Assembly (NCBI GenBank): GCA_947184155.2
Contig: CAMXCT020000446.1
Coordinates: 737,280-801,279, forward strand
DNA: 64,000 nt
Source: Cladocopium goreaui
Taxonomy: Eukaryota; Sar; Dinophyceae; Suessiales; Symbiodiniaceae
Direction of reading: 5' to 3'
Shown: positions 31,330-41,507 of the stretch, piece after piece
How the letters are laid out: every line of letters begins with the position of its first letter
Numbering within the stretch: position 1 is the stretch's first letter
Position numbers and translations under genes: made by a program
The notes under the pieces: model-generated
The model's database searches: none
Told to the model about the DNA's origin: nothing
The model's input: only the letters and a program-made list of their open reading frames with translations

Positions 31330-32884
31330 TATGGAAATTTGACATCCTGTGAGACCACCCTTTGGCTTTGGGTAAGGGTGAAGCGACATGTCACTCATCA
31401 TTGTGTACAAACTATGCACGGAGGATATGTGGAAGGTTAGTGCAAGAAGTCATGGAGGATTGGTAGAGAACACTCTACTTATTGCGGAAGGAATCTTGTA
31501 TGTGACCATCCTGTGTCACAATATTCTATCAGTCTTCGGACCTATCATTTCTGACATCAGGATGATGTCATCGATCAGTGTTGACCAGTGATTGTGGTAT
31601 ATGGATCAGTTCTACATCTTATCCTGGATTCAACTTGAGTCTGGTATGGCTTATTGCTTGAACTGAAAATACCTACATTGGTTTGACATTGGAATTGTTT
31701 ATTGTGTCTTCGACGTTGAGAAGGTCATTCTCTCCAAGTGATGAGAACAAAGCTAGAAACTCTTGGAGAAGAGTTTAAGCTAGCTGGAAATATCTGATGG
31801 AGAGAACCTATTATGCTTTGAACTTGGACTTTGAGATGCATTGGCATTGTGAAGGCAATGATCATATTTGGGCATCTTATTTGTCTGAGAGTTTTGTGAT
31901 GAGATGTTTCGGTATTGTGAGGACAATACCTACATCATCGTCATCGTGGCCTATGGATCATGCACTTGATCTTATGGTGTGTTTTATCGTTCCTGAGATG
32001 ACTTTGATTATCTCTATGTGGACGACATTGTTTTGACACGACTTTGATCTACATTGTGGATTGGCTATTACAGTGGTCGAAAGACTTCAGCGATACAACT
32101 GTATTTGGCTGACCTACATTGACAATGTCGAATAGAACATTCTATTCTCCATTGAGATTGAAGCTGTGAGATGCTATCTCTATGTGGAAAACTGATTTGG
32201 AGGAAGAACTTTGTGTTCTGACTATGTTTTGTATCCAGAAGAAGGTTGTACAGACACCTTGTGTGAATCACTTCGTTCTTGAGAAGTTAGTCAGCGTATG
32301 ACTAATGAGCTGGTTATTCACGTTTGGATGAGAACCAGTTTGATTTGAGAACTTTTGGAAGTGTTTCGATGATTTTGAATTCATCTAGTGAAATTGAGTT
32401 TTGTAGACTTCTAGCAGCTGGAATAGTTTCAACAAACCTTTATTTGAAGAACTTGAGGTTTGTTAACTGGAAACCTGGAATCGAGTTTACCAGTTGAGAC
32501 ATCGGCTCGAAGGACTGGTGTCAGAAGTTCATTTAATGAACAAGAGCTGCTGTGTCACATAACTTGACATAAGACAGACCGACAGAGGGAACTTCTCCGT
32601 TTTCTTGTGTTTTGTTTGTTTGCTTGTTGTGTTTGTGTTTTCCTCTGACTGATCGTGTTGCGTCTGGAGCGAAAAGAAGGAGCTTGACGTCAGCATGTGG
32701 GAGTCGAGGAAGAAACATTCCTTTTGACACGGTATTGCTTTAGTTTAATTAATTTAGGGACTTACGCGCTGCGCTTGTGTTTGGTGTGCGTGGTTGACGT
32801 GCGCGTCCGCCCGCGTAGTTCTGTAGGAATTTTGGAAGAAGCGTTGGATCTGACCGTAGATCTGTGCAAGGCGCTTTTTCTACA
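31330..32884 (+). repeat. LTR-A left long terminal repeat
   Basis: 1,555 bp, TATGGAAATTTG...TTTTTCTACA, matching 39825-41380. It contains a 20-nt hairpin GGTATTGT-GAGG-ACAATACC (31911-31930). It also contains a palindrome AATAGAACATTCTATT near 32133 and a block (GGAAACCTGGAATCGAGTTT, GAGACATCGGCTC) conserved in the LTR-B LTRs. Confidence 0.92.
31911..31930 (+). other. Conserved LTR hairpin (LTR-A form)
   Basis: Perfect 8-bp stem with GAGG loop: GGTATTGT-GAGG-ACAATACC; repeated in the right LTR at 40406-40425. LTR-B has the same hairpin with a compensated base pair (C-G instead of T-A). Confidence 0.7.
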
Positions 32885-32896
32885 TGGTAGCGGAGC
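32885..32896 (+). other. Primer-binding site of LTR-A
   Basis: TGGTAGCGGAGC begins directly after the LTR, starting TGG as expected for pairing with a tRNA CCA end. The identical 12-mer lies at the same place in LTR-B (45714-45725). The cognate tRNA is not identified. Confidence 0.75.
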
Positions 32897-32939
32897 TCTA
32901 CGGAGCTACCCACACCATTCTCCGCTGACCCTTGTTGCA

Positions 32940-32970
32940 GTGTACTAAGGACGCCATCTAAGGTGAAGCT
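32940..32970 (+). promoter_or_regulatory. Conserved leader with splice-donor-like site
   Basis: ACTAAGG(A/C)CG(C/T)CATCTAAGGTGA is shared with 45781-45803 in LTR-B, and a second ACTAAGG follows within about 90 bp in both. CTAAG|GTGA resembles a 5' splice site. A packaging role is equally possible. Confidence 0.4.
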
Positions 32971-33224
32971 GAGATCGTTTGTATTGAGCTCATGAATCTT
33001 CTGCAGGGATACGTGTTGAGCTTGTACTAAGGTTCTGAAGTCATCACTAGGTTGGTACATTGTTGATGTAAAGTCAAGGGCATCGAAGAGCTTGAGTATT
33101 CTTGATTCATGTGTGTGTTTTTGTTTCACTTTTTGGGCATGTTGGCTGTGAGGTCATTGGTTGAAGGTGACTTGTCAATTGATTGCCGGAGATGACATGT
33201 TTTGGAATGTTTGGAGTATCTCGA

Positions 33225-33520
33225 CAGGCTGAGGTTGGGAGTAAGTCCTGGAGACACAAGTGAGGTGTTTGGACAGTGAAGGCTCCGACAACCTGCCTGG
33301 AGATGAACATTGAGAGTATCGCGATAGGCTGAGGTTGGGAGTAAGTCCCGGAGACACAAGTGAGGTGTTTGGACAGTGAAGACTCCGACAACCTGCCTTG
33401 AGATGAGTTAAGTAGAGAGAAGTCTGTACGGTGACTTGAATGACAGGCTGAGGTTTGGAGTAGGTCCTTGAGACACAATAGATGTTTGGACAAGCGAGAA
33501 CCCCGACCATTTGTCTGGTT
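33225..33520 (+). repeat. Three degenerate tandem units in LTR-A leader
   Basis: GACAGGCTGAGGTTGGGAGT...GAGACACAAGTGAGGTGTTTGGACA...CTCCGACAACCTGCC occurs three times (starts near 33225, 33330 and 33450), about 95-125 bp apart, the last most diverged. Confidence 0.75.
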
Positions 33521-33635
33521 TCCAGGCAAGTTGTCGGAGTTCTTGAGTGTGTAAGGTTTGAGAAATTACTGGATTTTGGTTGGAACTGTAGCGTTTAAGC
33601 TCAAGGAAAGTATCGCCACACAGCCTCTACCAAGA

Positions 33636-33926
33636 ATGGACAATCGCGACAATCGACCATTACGTGAAGCAATGGAGGAACGGTACATTGAGTGGATTGT
33701 TGGATTGGAGAAGGTGTCGAATATCTTTCGGATAGTACAGACTATGCTTGTTCTCATGGAATGGCTTCTACCTTTGCTTGAGGATATTGGTCTGAGTGCG
33801 AACCAACGAGACATCATGACAATGTTCCGCGATCATCTCTCGGAATTGGAGATCGAGATGCAAAGGCAGATTCTTCAGCTGCGTGAGCATATCTTAGGCA
33901 GATATCAGAGGTCATTGCAGGGTTGA
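33636..33926 (+). CDS. Small helical protein in LTR-A leader
   Basis: 96 residues from ATG 33636 (MDNRDNRPLREAMEERYIEW) to TGA. Largely alpha-helical by composition: a hydrophobic middle (FRIVQTMLVLMEWLLPLLEDIGL) and a charged C-terminal helix (LSELEIEMQRQILQLREHIL). No counterpart was recognised in LTR-B, where a different small ORF (46853-47221) holds a comparable position. Without conservation it is only a candidate gene. Confidence 0.35.
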   Translation: MDNRDNRPLREAMEERYIEWIVGLEKVSNIFRIVQTMLVLMEWLLPLLEDIGLSANQRDIMTMFRDHLSELEIEMQRQILQLREHILGRYQRSLQG

Positions 33927-34385
33927 AAGACCTGTGACCCATTGCTGTGTGATAGATTTGACAGATGTGTGGTCGATAGGGTTCCTGGCAGTAGTGGTAA
34001 GCGTGGAAAATAGGTGACAACGCCGGAGCTGCATGTGAGAGTATGTTGCAGTTGCGTTACATGTGAGATTTGTGATTTAGTTGTGTAAGAGGTTTTGTGA
34101 CTTTGGCAAGAAAGAGAGAGAGAGCCTGGAGAGTCACTAGGAAACTAGGAAGCTTGGTGATTTTGGCAAAGAGAGAGAGAGAGAGTGCCTGGAGAATCAC
34201 TAGAGAGCATTGGAAAGAGTTAGAAGGAAAGTGGGCTGTACGGCAGGGTGCTGCATAGGTCCATATTGAAAGTGAGAAAGAGTAACATCTCGACAGGTTG
34301 GTCAGGTTGTAGATGATTCTGGACGCACGGAGTGCACAGTGCGTGGTGCTACTGAGCCTGGCGTCATGCCTGGAGATGACAGTTG

Positions 34386-34640
34386 AAGTTGAGAAAGATT
34401 GGCATGAGAACCACGGAGGGTTGGTGACCTGGTTTAGTTGCCACAGAGTTGAGAAAGATTGGCATGAGAACCCGGAATGGTCAGTAGCCTTGGTTTAGTT
34501 GCCACAGAGTTAAGAAAGATTGGCATGAGAACCCGGAAAGGTCGGTGACCTGGTTTAGTTGCCATAGATTGGAAAACGTTGGCATGAGAACCACGGAGGG
34601 TCGAGTTTGCTTTGTCAGTGACCTTGGTTTAGTTGCCACA
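34386..34640 (+). repeat. About 60-bp tandem repeat, four units
   Basis: Unit GTTGAGAAAGATTGGCATGAGAACC followed by CGG(A)...GGTGACCTGGTTTAGTTGCCACAGA recurs at about 34388, 34449, 34509 and 34570 with small changes. Confidence 0.8.
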
Positions 34641-35774
34641 TTTGTAATGTAATGCGTGAATAATTGAACACCTGAGGTTCAGTAGTGTGCAGGAACAGTG
34701 GAGCTTGACGGATGTTTGCACTGGCTGGTAGCCTTGAGATTGGAGCCTGAAGCATTGGTGTTTGCCTGGCAGTGTAGGTACTAGAGTGCTGAAAGAGAGA
34801 GAGATAGGAACCGTCATGGCACTGAAGGCACAGTGGAACTTGGTGTTGAGGCTGTGAGTTGACAACGGACTGAGCTGTGTTTGCCTGTTTGGGAAAGTTG
34901 GTTTGATTTATCAGATGCATCAGGTAGCCAAGGATGTAGGTTTGGACTGCAGTCGTGAGTGCGTTTGATTGGGACATGTAGTGAGTCATTGGAAACGACC
35001 TGAACTGTGTAGGAAGTGGAAACTGTTTTGAACCGTATTTTGAAACGAAGGGGGAAACTTTGTTGTGAGTTTGTATGTTTTCATGTTTTTGACCGGAGTC
35101 TGAACAGTTGTGCAGTGTCGCAGGCAGGTCAGGTATGACTTACATTCTTTGGATTGGTGCAGTCATTTGTGAAACCTGGTACCGATGCGGAGAAGGTGCA
35201 TTGAACCCTGAGACAGGTAGGTACTCTTGAGTTGTTGTCAGACTGACTGGACCTTGTGTGAAGACAACTTGAATGCAAGTATTCCCTTTTGGCTTAGAGC
35301 AATCATACCGTACCTCTCTATATGGATGGACGAGTACGGAGGTTTCTGCAAGCCGAGTTTGGCTGTGAGACGAGCTCTATGGTCTTTATAGCAATGATTG
35401 CCAGTGTGGTTTGCCTACGATGGTTGTGGCATTTCCTTTGGTAGAGATGTAGTTTGAGAACAAGATGCTTGTGATGTTGGTCGACTCCGGAAGGTTTCCT
35501 TTGCGAACCTGGGTCATGTTGAGTGGACATCTTGTACTACCAGAAGGCTGGCATGGAGTTTCACGAGATTTACAGCATTGGAGCTTTGCAGAGGATCCTG
35601 AGAGGAAGTAGAGCGGTAGTGTAGTTTGTGCGTTTGCGTGTTGCTCAGAGTGAAAAGCAAGAGAGGGAATCTGGGATTTGAGATTTGTAATTTTCTTTTG
35701 AGTTGAAGAGTTTTGACTTACAACAGAAAGGAAAAGAAATGGGCTGGATGGCAGAGGCGCTGCATAGGTCCATA

Positions 35775-35816
35775 GGGAACTGGACGGCAGGGGCGATTAC
35801 GACTTGCATAGGTTCC
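35775..35816 (+). repeat. 42-bp direct repeat, copy 1
   Basis: Identical to 35950-35991; begins GGGAACTGGACGGCAGGGGC and ends CATAGGTTCC. A weaker relative lies near 34230-34262. Confidence 0.8.
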
Positions 35817-35949
35817 AAAAGGAAAAGAAAAGTTGTAGACAGTCAAAACGTGGACCAGATTGCAAGACGTTGCAAGGTTCACACATGAGCTAGACTGCAG
35901 ACGTGCATAGGCTCAGAGAACAGATTTAAGTAGAAGAGAAAGAAACAAA

Positions 35950-35991
35950 GGGAACTGGACGGCAGGGGCGATTACGACTTGCATAGGTTCC
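35950..35991 (+). repeat. 42-bp direct repeat, copy 2
   Basis: See 35775-35816; spacing 175 bp. Confidence 0.8.
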
Positions 35992-36224
35992 GAAACGTGA
36001 GACTGACTGAAATGAATGTAAATGTGCTGTCAGTTTGTAGCTCGACATACTGTCTAAGTGAGAGACGAAGTATGGAGCTGTCTATTATGCTGGACTTGAC
36101 GTGACATTTTGTCTGGACTTCTCATGTTTGTATGGTTTCATTCCACCGTCGCTGTTTTACTATAAGACAACTTTGGCTCAGTGTTTTTGCATTTCAGCTG
36201 CCCTCGCAATAGCTTTGAGATAGT

Positions 36225-36614
36225 ATGGCATCAACGGCAATGGAATCCATTCGTCTTTGGTTGGCGTTGACTCCTAAGCAGTTTGAGGACTTGAACAATG
36301 GGAAGGAGATTCAGCCTGACGAATATTCCAAGAGGTTTGGACTACGAAAAGACCCGGTTGCTGCCGTCGAGCGTGCTCAGTACTTCAACGACTGGACACC
36401 GGAAGGTCCAAAGGGTGAGTTTTGTGCCAAAGACTATGTTCTGGTCGAGGTCGAGGTGACCGCCATTGGCTATCTCCAGAAAGCCGAGTCGGGAGTTCTC
36501 TTAAAATATAAGCCCAACGAATACCGTTGGCAGGGAACGATGAAATCCGTAGAGTTTGACCAGTACGGAAACTTGTTATACAAGTTTTCCACGGAGGCTC
36601 ACCAGATCATCTGA
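36225..36614 (+). CDS. P1 of LTR-A: conserved protein of pol-less LTR elements
   Basis: 129 residues from ATG (MASTAMESIRLWLALTPKQ). It aligns end to end without gaps in the core with 55925-56299 of LTR-B, about half the residues being identical. Shared blocks: LALTPKQ, DEYSxRFGLR, AQYFxDWTPEGxKGE, GYLQKxESG and EYRW. Conserved Trp, Tyr and Gly suggest a small globular domain. No catalytic or zinc motif and no signal peptide or membrane segment is visible. A Gag/matrix-like or nucleic-acid-binding role is a guess from its location. Conservation between diverged elements makes it a real gene. Confidence 0.8.
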   Translation: MASTAMESIRLWLALTPKQFEDLNNGKEIQPDEYSKRFGLRKDPVAAVERAQYFNDWTPEGPKGEFCAKDYVLVEVEVTAIGYLQKAESGVLLKYKPNEYRWQGTMKSVEFDQYGNLLYKFSTEAHQII

Positions 36615-37261
36615 GCACAGAGGAAATATCCTCTCTATGTATAGGTTTTTGTAATGGTTCCAGGTCGGGTGGTAGTGCTAGGCTTGGAAGCCGACAATAG
36701 CTGCGAGGAGAAATGCAAAAGCGGTGATGAAAGAGCTGTCAAGCTGAGATTGGAGTGAAATGACAATTTTGGGATGTCTTGGAACTTTAGAGTTTTGGAC
36801 GATTTCGGACTGGACGGAACTTGGACTTGTGGAACTCAGTTTGAGTGGTTTTCTGTCAGCTGTCACGAGTTTTGCATGAGTTTTCATTCTTGCTGCATGA
36901 CACGTCTGTGGGTTTCATACGCGTGGAAACCACTGTGATCTGTTTTGCAGTTTTGTGAAGAGTTGTGCATGCATTGGCAGTTGGATCTGGATTGAGTTTG
37001 TAGTTTGCCACAAGTTTGCATTATTTTTTTTTGGTCTGAGACATTGGAGCTTGGTCGATCACATATTACCTGTCAAGATGTGCGGCACGCATCTTGGGGT
37101 AGTATTGAGTGTGATCTTTGTCGGAAGTGTGATTCATCTGTTAAGGTGTGCGTCACGCACCTTAGGATGAACAAGAGAGAGTTTGTGCTTGGCATGGCAT
37201 GAAATGGCTGAGCTGTGGTCTACATGGTCATTATAGGGATTGTCAAGTTGAATTGCAGATT
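36615..37261 (+). other. P1-P2 intergenic region of LTR-A with twin hairpins
   Basis: No gene apart from the in-frame extension of P2 from 37199. It holds two similar hairpins at 37075-37095 and 37143-37163. Confidence 0.5.
37075..37163 (+). promoter_or_regulatory. Two tandem covarying hairpins upstream of P2
   Basis: Hairpin 1: arms AAGATGTG / CACGCATCTT. Hairpin 2: arms AAGGTGTG / CACGCACCTT. Each has an 8-bp stem and a five-base loop. The A-T pair at position 4 of the first is a G-C pair in the second, so the stem is kept. They lie 48 nt apart. The role is unknown. Confidence 0.5.
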
Positions 37262-38449
37262 ATGCCCAAGCTGTATTTGGGCCCCGGCTTATCCCAGCGG
37301 GTGCATCAGGCCTTGTCTAGGAGACTCGAGCAATTCATGGCAGCGAACGTGGCAGCTTCCGCAACTCCAGCAGCCCCAGCAGCTCCATCGACAGAGGGTG
37401 TAGAGTTTCTTGTGTCTGAGAATCCAGCGCTACCGGCGCAGACAGGAGTGACTGAGACGGATTCCGAGAAAGAGAAAGATCAGGATACTATCCATGTGGA
37501 TGGAGAAGAGAAGGAAGATAAGGAAGAAGGAGATGCTGGAAGAGATGATGACAGATCGAGATCTCCGAGGTTGAGAAGGCATCATGAGTCCTTTGACCCC
37601 AATGAGGCGGCCGATTTGTTGAGTTCTACCACAGGTTTGGCTGTGGGAATCACGTCCATGGTCGCTGCGCTGAAAGGATCAACGGACAAGCTTGAGATCT
37701 TGATTAAGAGTACCCATACTCTGCAGTCTGACCTTTGCAGATCCCTGGACGCCGTTGGAGAAGCCGTCACCAACATGGCTCGTGCATCTGAGTCCCTTGC
37801 TGCGGGGGTGAATCACAACACCAGCAGGGTTGGTGCAATGGTAGGTGAACTTACCAAGCTCAAGAAGCATGTTGAGTGGTCGCTTGACGTCTCGATGAAG
37901 GACACGCTCAGAGACAACAAGAAAGGGCGGTTGGAAAGAGACCAGTCGTTACAAGACATCATGTCTCAACTCCAGGAGTCCATGGATAAACTCCAGGAGA
38001 ACCTTAAGCTGGTGGCAGAGAGAATCGAAAGAGCAGCGCCACCGGCAGAAATCAGGGGAACGCCACCGGCAGAAGTACCCCCGGCGTATGACCCGCCAAT
38101 GGCACCTACGACACCAGCTATGACACCAGCTGGACCTGGCCCCAGTATCCCACCACCGCCGGCGATTCCGCCAAGGCCTGCAATTCCAGCACCACCGACG
38201 CTGCAGACAGTGCGATTTGCAGGGTATAGCCCGGCAAGGATGGGCGAAGTGCCAATGAGCTATCCCCTGGCTTTGGAGGTGAAAGACATGAAGTCGCCAC
38301 CTACTCAGGTGATCGAGGAGGTCACGGGGCGTGTTAGAGCTGTTTCACCCACACCACGTCACGATCCTCTGACGGGGACAGCAGCGTTCTCCCCTCTGGG
38401 GTATATGCAGATTCAGGGGACGCGGGAATACCGCAGGGTATACCCCTGA
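37262..38449 (+). CDS. P2 of LTR-A: conserved coiled-coil/proline-rich protein
   Basis: 395 residues from ATG 37262 (MPKLYLGPGLSQRV), chosen because LTR-B P2 starts with the matching MRLYHQPGLSNRV. An upstream in-frame ATG at 37199 gives 416 residues. Layout: conserved N-terminal helix (GLSxRVxxALxxRLE); acidic and RS-containing linker (EKEKDQDTIH..., DDRSRSPRLRR, about 80-120); long helical/coiled-coil centre (about 125-275); Pro/Ala-rich stretch (about 275-330); conserved tail with SPTPR...YRR(V/I)Y. There is no enzyme motif. The layout (helical core, proline-rich segment, no pol) is compatible with a structural Gag-like protein, as inference only. Confidence 0.75.
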   Translation: MPKLYLGPGLSQRVHQALSRRLEQFMAANVAASATPAAPAAPSTEGVEFLVSENPALPAQTGVTETDSEKEKDQDTIHVDGEEKEDKEEGDAGRDDDRSRSPRLRRHHESFDPNEAADLLSSTTGLAVGITSMVAALKGSTDKLEILIKSTHTLQSDLCRSLDAVGEAVTNMARASESLAAGVNHNTSRVGAMVGELTKLKKHVEWSLDVSMKDTLRDNKKGRLERDQSLQDIMSQLQESMDKLQENLKLVAERIERAAPPAEIRGTPPAEVPPAYDPPMAPTTPAMTPAGPGPSIPPPPAIPPRPAIPAPPTLQTVRFAGYSPARMGEVPMSYPLALEVKDMKSPPTQVIEEVTGRVRAVSPTPRHDPLTGTAAFSPLGYMQIQGTREYRRVYP

Positions 38450-38592
38450 TATCTATCCCTGAGCAGAGTGCCAAAGGCACTGGAATTCGCCTGGTCTAAC
38501 GACAAGAGAATAGTTGATTTTGTCAGCTCGAGGTTCACTTGTTGTTTTCAGAAATGACGGCATGGCTGAGCGCAGGCATCGGATTTGAGTTT

Positions 38593-38606
38593 AAAAGGGG
38601 GCGAGA
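38593..38606 (+). other. Internal polypurine tract 1 of LTR-A
   Basis: AAAAGGGGGCGAGA; LTR-B has AAAGGGGGCGAGA at 59174. It lies about 145 bp after the P2 stop in LTR-A and about 255 bp after it in LTR-B. Confidence 0.55.
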
Positions 38607-39080
38607 CACGCCGAGTGATTGACGCAGTAGATACGGTTTTGTCTGCATATTTTTGGTTGCTTGAGGTTCGTTTTGTGGTCATATGTCTCTCAATGACGAT
38701 AGCGAGAGCAACGTTCTTGAAGGCATTCAGGACTTGGAGTTGCTGGCAGATCTGAGGGAGACATCATGAAGAAAGGTTGAGGTTGTTCTTGATTGGCTTG
38801 ATTGCGATATTTTTCATGTTTGAGTTGTTGTGTACATGACTTGAGTTTTGTTGCTTGAAACATGGAACTTGATGTTGTGAGTGTTTTTGGTATGATTGTG
38901 TTGTCATGGCACATGATGAGAACCTGGGAAGAAACTCGGACGGAATCTGAGTTTAAGTAATCGGAAAATCTTCCGGGGAATCTGATGCCATGATTGCAGA
39001 CACATTGCACTGTCATGTCATGATTTAGACTCAAACAAGACATACCACACCTCCGAGATCATGAGGATGGACCAAACGTT

Positions 39081-39091
39081 AAAAGGGGGAC
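39081..39091 (+). other. Internal polypurine tract 2 of LTR-A
   Basis: AAAAGGGGGAC; counterpart AAAGGGGGAC at 59722 in LTR-B. Confidence 0.5.
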
Positions 39092-39314
39092 GGCGATCTA
39101 TGCGATGATGAAGCTGTGAGAGATGTTTTGTCAAAATGTCCCTCACCGCTTCCTCATTCTGTGCCAATCTTAGCTAGTCCCGACCCTGACTGTGAGAGAT
39201 TTTCATTCAGAACATTTTGAATTTGTTGTGCAGTGACTGTGAACTGTACTTCACTTGCTCTGAATTTGAGATGAGTTGCATGAGTGATATTACTTCACTT
39301 GCGTTTTCTTTTCA

Positions 39315-39414
39315 TACGCCTACCTTCTTTACGAAGGTGCGGATTAGCTGAAACAGTTGGCCTTTGTTTTCGCGTTGACTCCGATCGTGCGACGTTAGGT
39401 TTCGTCTTGGGTCT

Positions 39415-39424
<10 letters not shown>
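39315..39424 (+). other. Conserved non-coding block of the LTR-A/LTR-B family
   Basis: Shares ACGCCTA(C/T)CTTC, GCGGATTAGCTGAAACAG(T/C), GGCCTTTGTTTT and TTCGTCTTGG with 59961-60070. In both elements GACGCCATGGTT follows within about 100 bp. The block may act in transcription, splicing or RNA structure; the frames after the ATG are not conserved. Confidence 0.55.
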
Positions 39425-39446
<22 letters not shown>

Positions 39447-39816
39447 CTGTTGTTGTTGTTTTGTTTGTGGTAGGAAGACAACAGTACTGTAGATATATCG
39501 TTATCGACGCCATGGTTTATCCGGGGAACTGGATTTTGGAAGACGGGCTTAGTACTGGAAAGACTTTAGGAGTCTTTGGACTGAGTCTGGTATTCCAACA
39601 TCTGGCTTTTGCGACAGAGGAGATTTTGAATTTGGAAGTTACGACATTATGCATGAGTTGAACAAGATGAGCTTTGGATGCTTTATTATCTACCTTGCAT
39701 TGTGGAAGTCCACGTACTTCCCTGGACATCTTTTGATCATGGATATGATCTGGAACGTAAACATTTTTTTCGGTACTGGTATATGGAAGCGAGTGAGTGG
39801 ATGAGATGTCATGTCG

Positions 39817-39824
39817 AAAGGGGG
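39817..39824 (+). other. 3' polypurine tract of LTR-A
   Basis: AAAGGGGG immediately 5' of the right LTR, the normal site of plus-strand priming. Confidence 0.8.
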
Positions 39825-41380
39825 TATGGAAATTTGACATCCTGTGAGACCACCCTTTGGCTTTGGGTAAGGGTGAAGCGACATGTCACTCATCATTGTG
39901 TACAAACTATGCGCAGAGGATATGTGGAAGGTTACTGCAAGAAGTCATGGAGGATTGGTAGAGAACACTCTACTTATTGCGGAAGGAATCTTGTATGTGA
40001 CCATCCTGTGTCACAATATTCTATCAGTCTTCGGACCTATCATTTCTGACATCAGGATGATGTCATCGATCAGTGTTGACCAGTGATTGTGGTATATGGA
40101 TCAGTTCTACATCTTATCCTGGATTCAACTTGAGTCTGGTATGGCTTATTGCTTGAACTGAAAATACCTACATTGGTTTGACATTGGAATTGTTTATTGT
40201 GTCTTCGACGTTGAGAAGGTCATTCTCTCCAAGTGATGAGAACAAAGCTAGAAACTCTTGGAGAAGAGTTTAAGCTAGCTGGAAATATCTGATGGAGAGA
40301 ACCTATTATGCTTTGAACTTGGACTTTGAGATGCATTGGCATTGTGAAGGCAATGATCATATTTGGGCATCTTATTTGTCTGAGAGTTTTGTGATGAGAT
40401 GTTTCGGTATTGTGAGGACAATACCTACATCATCGTCATCGTGGCCTATGGATCATGCACTTGATCTTATGGTGTGTTTTATCGTTCCTGAGATGACTTT
40501 GATTATCTCTATGTGGACGACATTGTTTTGACACGACTTTGATCTACATTGTGGATTGGCTATTACAGTGGTCGAAAGACTTCAGCGATACAACTGTATT
40601 TGGCTGACCTACATTGACAATGTCGAATAGAACATTCTATTCTCCATTGAGATTGAAAACTGTGAGATGCTATCTCTATGTGGAAAACTGATTTGGAGGA
40701 AGAACTTTGTGTTCGGACTAAACTTTGTATCCAGAAGAAGGTTGTACAGACACCTTGTGTGAATCACTTCGTTCTTGAGAAGTTAGTCAGCGTATGACTA
40801 GTGAGCTGGTTATTCACGTTTGGATGAGAACCAGTTTGATCTGAGAACTTTTGGAAGTGTTTCGATGATTTTGAATTCATCTGGTGAAATTGAGTTTTGT
40901 AGACTTCTAGCAGCTGGAATAGTTTCAACAAACCTTTATTTGAAGAACTTGAGGTTTGTTAACTGGAAACCTGGAATCGAGTTTACCAGTTGAGACATCG
41001 GCTCGAAGGACTGGTGTCAGAAGTTCATTTAATGAACAAGAGCTGCTGTGTCACATAACTTGACATAAGACAGACCGACAGAGGGAACTTCTCCGTTTTC
41101 TTGTGTTTTGTTTGTTTGCTTGTTGTGTTTGTGTTTTCCTCTGACTGATCGTGTTGCGTCTGGAGCGAAAAGAAGGAGCTTGACGTCAGCATGTGGGAGC
41201 CGAGGAAGAAACATTCCTTTTGACACGGTATTGCTTTAGTTTAATTAATTTAGGGACTTACGCGCTGCGCTTGTGTTTGGTGTGCGTGGTTGACGTACGC
41301 GTCCGCCCGCGTAGTTCTGTAGGAATTTTGGAAGAAGCGTTGGATCTGACCGTAGATCTGTGCAAGGCGCTTTTTCTACA
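39825..41380 (+). repeat. LTR-A right long terminal repeat
   Basis: 1,556 bp, matching the left LTR with few substitutions and a one-base length difference near 40658. Followed by the GGCAT target duplication. Confidence 0.92.
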
Positions 41381-41385
41381 GGCAT
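41381..41385. repeat. Target-site duplication of LTR-A, right (GGCAT)
   Basis: Same five bases as 31325-31329. Confidence 0.75.
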
Positions 41386-41507
41386 GGCACTTACTTGGGT
41401 CATGTATTATTTGCCAGCAACTGACTGCCTGTCAGACTTGTGGCAGCCATGTTTAAGCTCACGGCCGCATTAGCGACCCCATAGCGAGGTGTCTTTTTTT
41501 AACCAAC

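Larger units (their letters stand above)
33927..36224 (+). other. Long non-coding leader of LTR-A
   Basis: 2.3 kb rich in short direct repeats and GA-runs (34110-34180). No supported ORF. The end just before P1 has a pyrimidine-rich acceptor-like TTTTTGCATTTCAG (about 36185-36198), preceded by TTTGGCTCA, which resembles the spliced-leader 3' end. Confidence 0.5.
38450..39824 (+). other. LTR-A 3' internal non-coding region
   Basis: Contains three purine tracts (38593, 39081, 39817), a block conserved with LTR-B (39315-39424) and a GT-run (39417-39433). ORFs here are not conserved in LTR-B. Confidence 0.55.
31330..41380 (+). mobile_element. LTR-A: complete pol-less LTR retrotransposon
   Basis: 10,051 bp bounded by two near-identical LTRs (31330-32884 and 39825-41380; about a dozen differences by eye). 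It has a 5-bp GGCAT target duplication, a PBS-like TGGTAGCGGAGC right after the left LTR and an AAAGGGGG polypurine tract right before the right LTR. The 6.9-kb interior contains no reverse transcriptase, integrase or protease. It encodes P1 (36225-36614) and P2 (37262-38449), both with homologues at the same places in LTR-B. It is therefore non-autonomous for replication enzymes but not empty, and its high LTR identity implies recent movement. Confidence 0.9.

Noticed and set aside
30861..31440. Overlapping ORFs on both strands (Cys/His/Trp-rich, zinc-finger-like look)
   Set aside because: They are translations of the degenerate minisatellite; repeated HACHAK-type words follow the DNA period.
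34388..34640. Possible CRISPR-like array
   Set aside because: About 60-bp units are contiguous tandem copies with no unique spacers; the setting is a eukaryotic LTR element.
36170..36200. A second spliced-leader relic upstream of P1 in LTR-A (TTTGGCTCA)
   Set aside because: Only nine bases match, which is too short to separate from chance.
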